Source: an uncultured Collinsella sp.
Lineage (GTDB): Bacteria > Actinomycetota > Coriobacteriia > Coriobacteriales > Coriobacteriaceae
Assembly (NCBI GenBank): GCA_900551655.1
Contig: URWM01000054.1
Span: forward strand, 1 to 8,321
Length of the DNA: 8,321 nt
Direction: 5' to 3'
Shown: positions 6,735-8,321 of the stretch, piece after piece
Position numbering within the stretch: position 1 is the stretch's first letter
How the letters are laid out: each line of letters starts with the position of its first letter
The notes under the pieces: model-generated
The model's database searches: none
Seen by the model: the letters and a program-made list of their open reading frames with translations, nothing else
What the model was told of the DNA's origin: nothing
Program-made: the position numbers and the translations under genes

Positions 6735-7724
6735 CTAGGCCAGCGCGCGTACGTTCGAAGAGATCTTCAGCACCAAAAACTCGGTCGAGGAGCCCAGCTT
6801 GAGCAGGTCGCCGTCGTGGATAGGAATCTGCTTGTCCTCGTCACCGGCGGTGCGCAGCGAGCGTGGTTTTTCGATAACGGTGGTCGCGCCGCTGCGTGTC
6901 ACCAGCACCGTTCCATTGGTGGAGCGAAGGCCGCTTGCGAGCCATGTGCCGTTAGAAAACGCTACACGCAGGTGCCGGCGGGATACATCGGGTCCTACGT
7001 TGGTGATGGCGTTTCGGTCGCGTGCGAACGAGCCTAAAACCGTGCCCTCGGGATCGAGGCTCAAGGGATAGATTGGCGGTAAGGCCGAGCCGTCTTTTGC
7101 AAGCCTGAGCAGCCCCAGTTTTGCAGGAGGCTCGTTGACCTTGTGGTTGGTATCCTGCGCCTGGACGACCTCGGTGGTCTCGAGCGTGCCAAAGGTCTGG
7201 GCTAGCTGTGTGATGGCAAAGTCTTTGACTTCGGAGGCGGCGGCATTGGGATCGGCCAGGCATCCACAGACCGTTAGCGCAAGGAGTTCCAAAAGGCGCC
7301 GGTCGCTTTGCTTGAGGCCCGGCATGACGGCGATGCGGTCAAAGATATTGCGCAGGATGGAACCATCGAGCTCCCAGTGTTCGAGCGACGTTGCCATGCG
7401 CTCGAGGGCATGCGCCGTAATGGCTTGCTGGCGAGCGTTGGCGGTCGCTGGACTGCTGCCGCCGCCGATTTTTACAGCGGCGGCCAAGTTCTGGACGCTC
7501 TGCGAAAAATCGGCAAACATCTCGGGGTCGATCTTGTCGGTACCCGGAACGACGTGCACCACGCGTCGCGATAGGAACGTCTTTTCGGTAATGCGAAACC
7601 TTGGGGCCGGTCTGGAGCCCATCGGCTTGTCCGAAATCAAGATGCGCGCCGCTTCGCGATTATTGATCTGCAGGTCGCACTTAAGGAAATCAAAGAGCAC
7701 CTCGGAAGGTGTTTCCGCACGCAT
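6735..7724 (-). CDS. FHA domain protein with uncharacterised N-terminal region
   Basis: A 329-residue protein with no signal peptide or membrane helix, so probably cytoplasmic. The C-terminal part (about 218-322) is a forkhead-associated domain, which in other proteins binds phosphothreonine peptides. The core SRRHL (248-252), the STNG turn (268-271) and the HDGDLLKLG strand (303-311) are clear. At the first conserved loop the usual Gly-Arg is Gly-Ser (231-232, LGSFARDRN), so one phosphate contact of classical FHA domains may be missing. Residues 1-200 are mostly helical in appearance and match no family I know; a short glycine/serine stretch (87-92) may be a linker. ATG 7724 is chosen because AAAGGAG lies nine bases upstream; the in-frame ATG 7769 has no binding site and would overlap the upstream gene. 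The upstream DUF6273-like gene ends only 35 bases away, which suggests one transcript. The target phosphoprotein is unknown and no kinase or phosphatase gene is in view. It ends with TAG. Confidence 0.88.
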   Translation of the reverse strand: MRAETPSEVLFDFLKCDLQINNREAARILISDKPMGSRPAPRFRITEKTFLSRRVVHVVPGTDKIDPEMFADFSQSVQNLAAAVKIGGGSSPATANARQQAITAHALERMATSLEHWELDGSILRNIFDRIAVMPGLKQSDRRLLELLALTVCGCLADPNAAASEVKDFAITQLAQTFGTLETTEVVQAQDTNHKVNEPPAKLGLLRLAKDGSALPPIYPLSLDPEGTVLGSFARDRNAITNVGPDVSRRHLRVAFSNGTWLASGLRSTNGTVLVTRSGATTVIEKPRSLRTAGDEDKQIPIHDGDLLKLGSSTEFLVLKISSNVRALA

Positions 7725-7759
7725 GATGCAAGGCTCCTTTCTGGTATCCGGGGAAGGTG

Positions 7760-8321
7760 TTAGATGCAAAAGCCGGGCAGGACGTAGGTCATTTGGTCCG
7801 GTTTGTTTCCGGGCGTTGCCCAGCTAAATACGTCGCCGTCTTTTCCAACGCGGTTAAAGTACGTCGAGTCGGCGCCTTCGCTGCAGTCGGCGCTGGGGGT
7901 GCGCTCCCAGTAGCAGATCTTTTTGCCAGCGACGGTGCGGACCATGGCATCGTTGGTGGTCAGGCCGCTCACATTCTGCTCGCGATAGAGTTGCTACTGC
8001 TCGCCTTCTTCGCTGTAGAGGGCAGAAAGGTACTCGCAGCCTTCTGCGAACGTTTCGGGCGCCTGGTAGCCGCACAGCTCGCTCATGGACGGCAGCCACA
8101 GCTTGTCGTCGGTGGCGGTGATGCTTGAAGCGTTTTTGGTTGCACCGGTGTTATTGGTCAGCTTTCGCACCGAGCGAATCTGAAGATGGAGATCGTTGGG
8201 CAGCGTGGCCATGCCCTCGCCCGCCAGCCATTCGCGAAGAGACGATTGCTCCCAGCCGCCCGTCGCGGCGCTGTCGTTTACGGGGCGCATTGCGATGGGG
8301 GTGCGGAACATAAAGGTGATG
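7760..8321 (-). pseudogene. DUF6273-like protein, C-terminal part, interrupted by in-frame TAG
   Basis: Reading leftward, the frame is open from the window edge (ITFMFRTPIAM...), stops at TAG (7994-7996), then continues in the same frame for 77 codons to TAA at 7760. Both halves fit one domain. The first has the DUF6273 signature (GGWEQSSLREWL, LPNDL, VRKLTNNTG, DKLWLPSMSELCG). The second has its usual end (YWERTPSA, YFNRVGKDGDV, VLPGFCI). No frameshift is needed: a single base change, CAG to TAG, in the context GAG-CAG-TAG-CAA explains it. So this is a nonsense allele, a sequencing or assembly error, or a read-through codon. The true start and any N-terminal domains lie outside the window. 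A GTG at 7972 after the stop has no ribosome binding site, so re-initiation looks unlikely. DUF6273 function is not established. The FHA gene follows on the same strand. Confidence 0.75.

Noticed and set aside
7994..7996. TAG read as an amino acid through a changed genetic code
   Set aside because: Four other genes here (ending at 461, 1939, 4596 and the FHA gene at 6735) use TAG as their normal stop.

Overview
The window looks like a contig end from a moderately GC-rich actinobacterium of the class Coriobacteriia, most likely a gut Collinsella. This rests on codon use, gene style and the mix of a sortase-anchored InlB-type repeat protein, a DUF6273-like protein and an FHA protein. The genus is an inference from familiarity, not from a search. 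The first 49 bases are not genomic: they are an Illumina Nextera i7 adapter, including an index matching N712 and the 19-base Tn5 mosaic end, fused to the chromosome at about base 50.

Plus strand, left to right: the 3' part of a small single-pass membrane protein gene (50-461); rmuC (584-1939), a DNA recombination-limiting factor; a complete half-size ABC exporter with fused membrane and ATPase domains (2065-3867); nth, endonuclease III (3931-4596); and a large secreted cell-wall protein (4752-6521). The last has a signal peptide, five InlB/Flg_new-type repeats of about 80 residues, one shorter repeat, a lysine-rich spacer and an LPTTGD sorting signal. Its leader RNA can form a hairpin just upstream of the ribosome binding site and an alternative helix that pairs the hairpin loop with the bases touching the start codon.

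Two strong hairpin terminators lie between this gene and a convergent minus-strand unit. Read leftward, that unit has the C-terminal part of a DUF6273-like protein (7760-8321), cut by an in-frame TAG, then 35 bases later an FHA-domain protein (6735-7724). The two are probably co-transcribed.

rmuC and nth are housekeeping DNA maintenance genes and the ABC gene is a generic exporter; nothing ties them into one pathway. The parts least explained by known biology are the DUF6273/FHA pair and the leader of the repeat protein. I see no RNA genes, CRISPR array, insertion sequence or phage genes.
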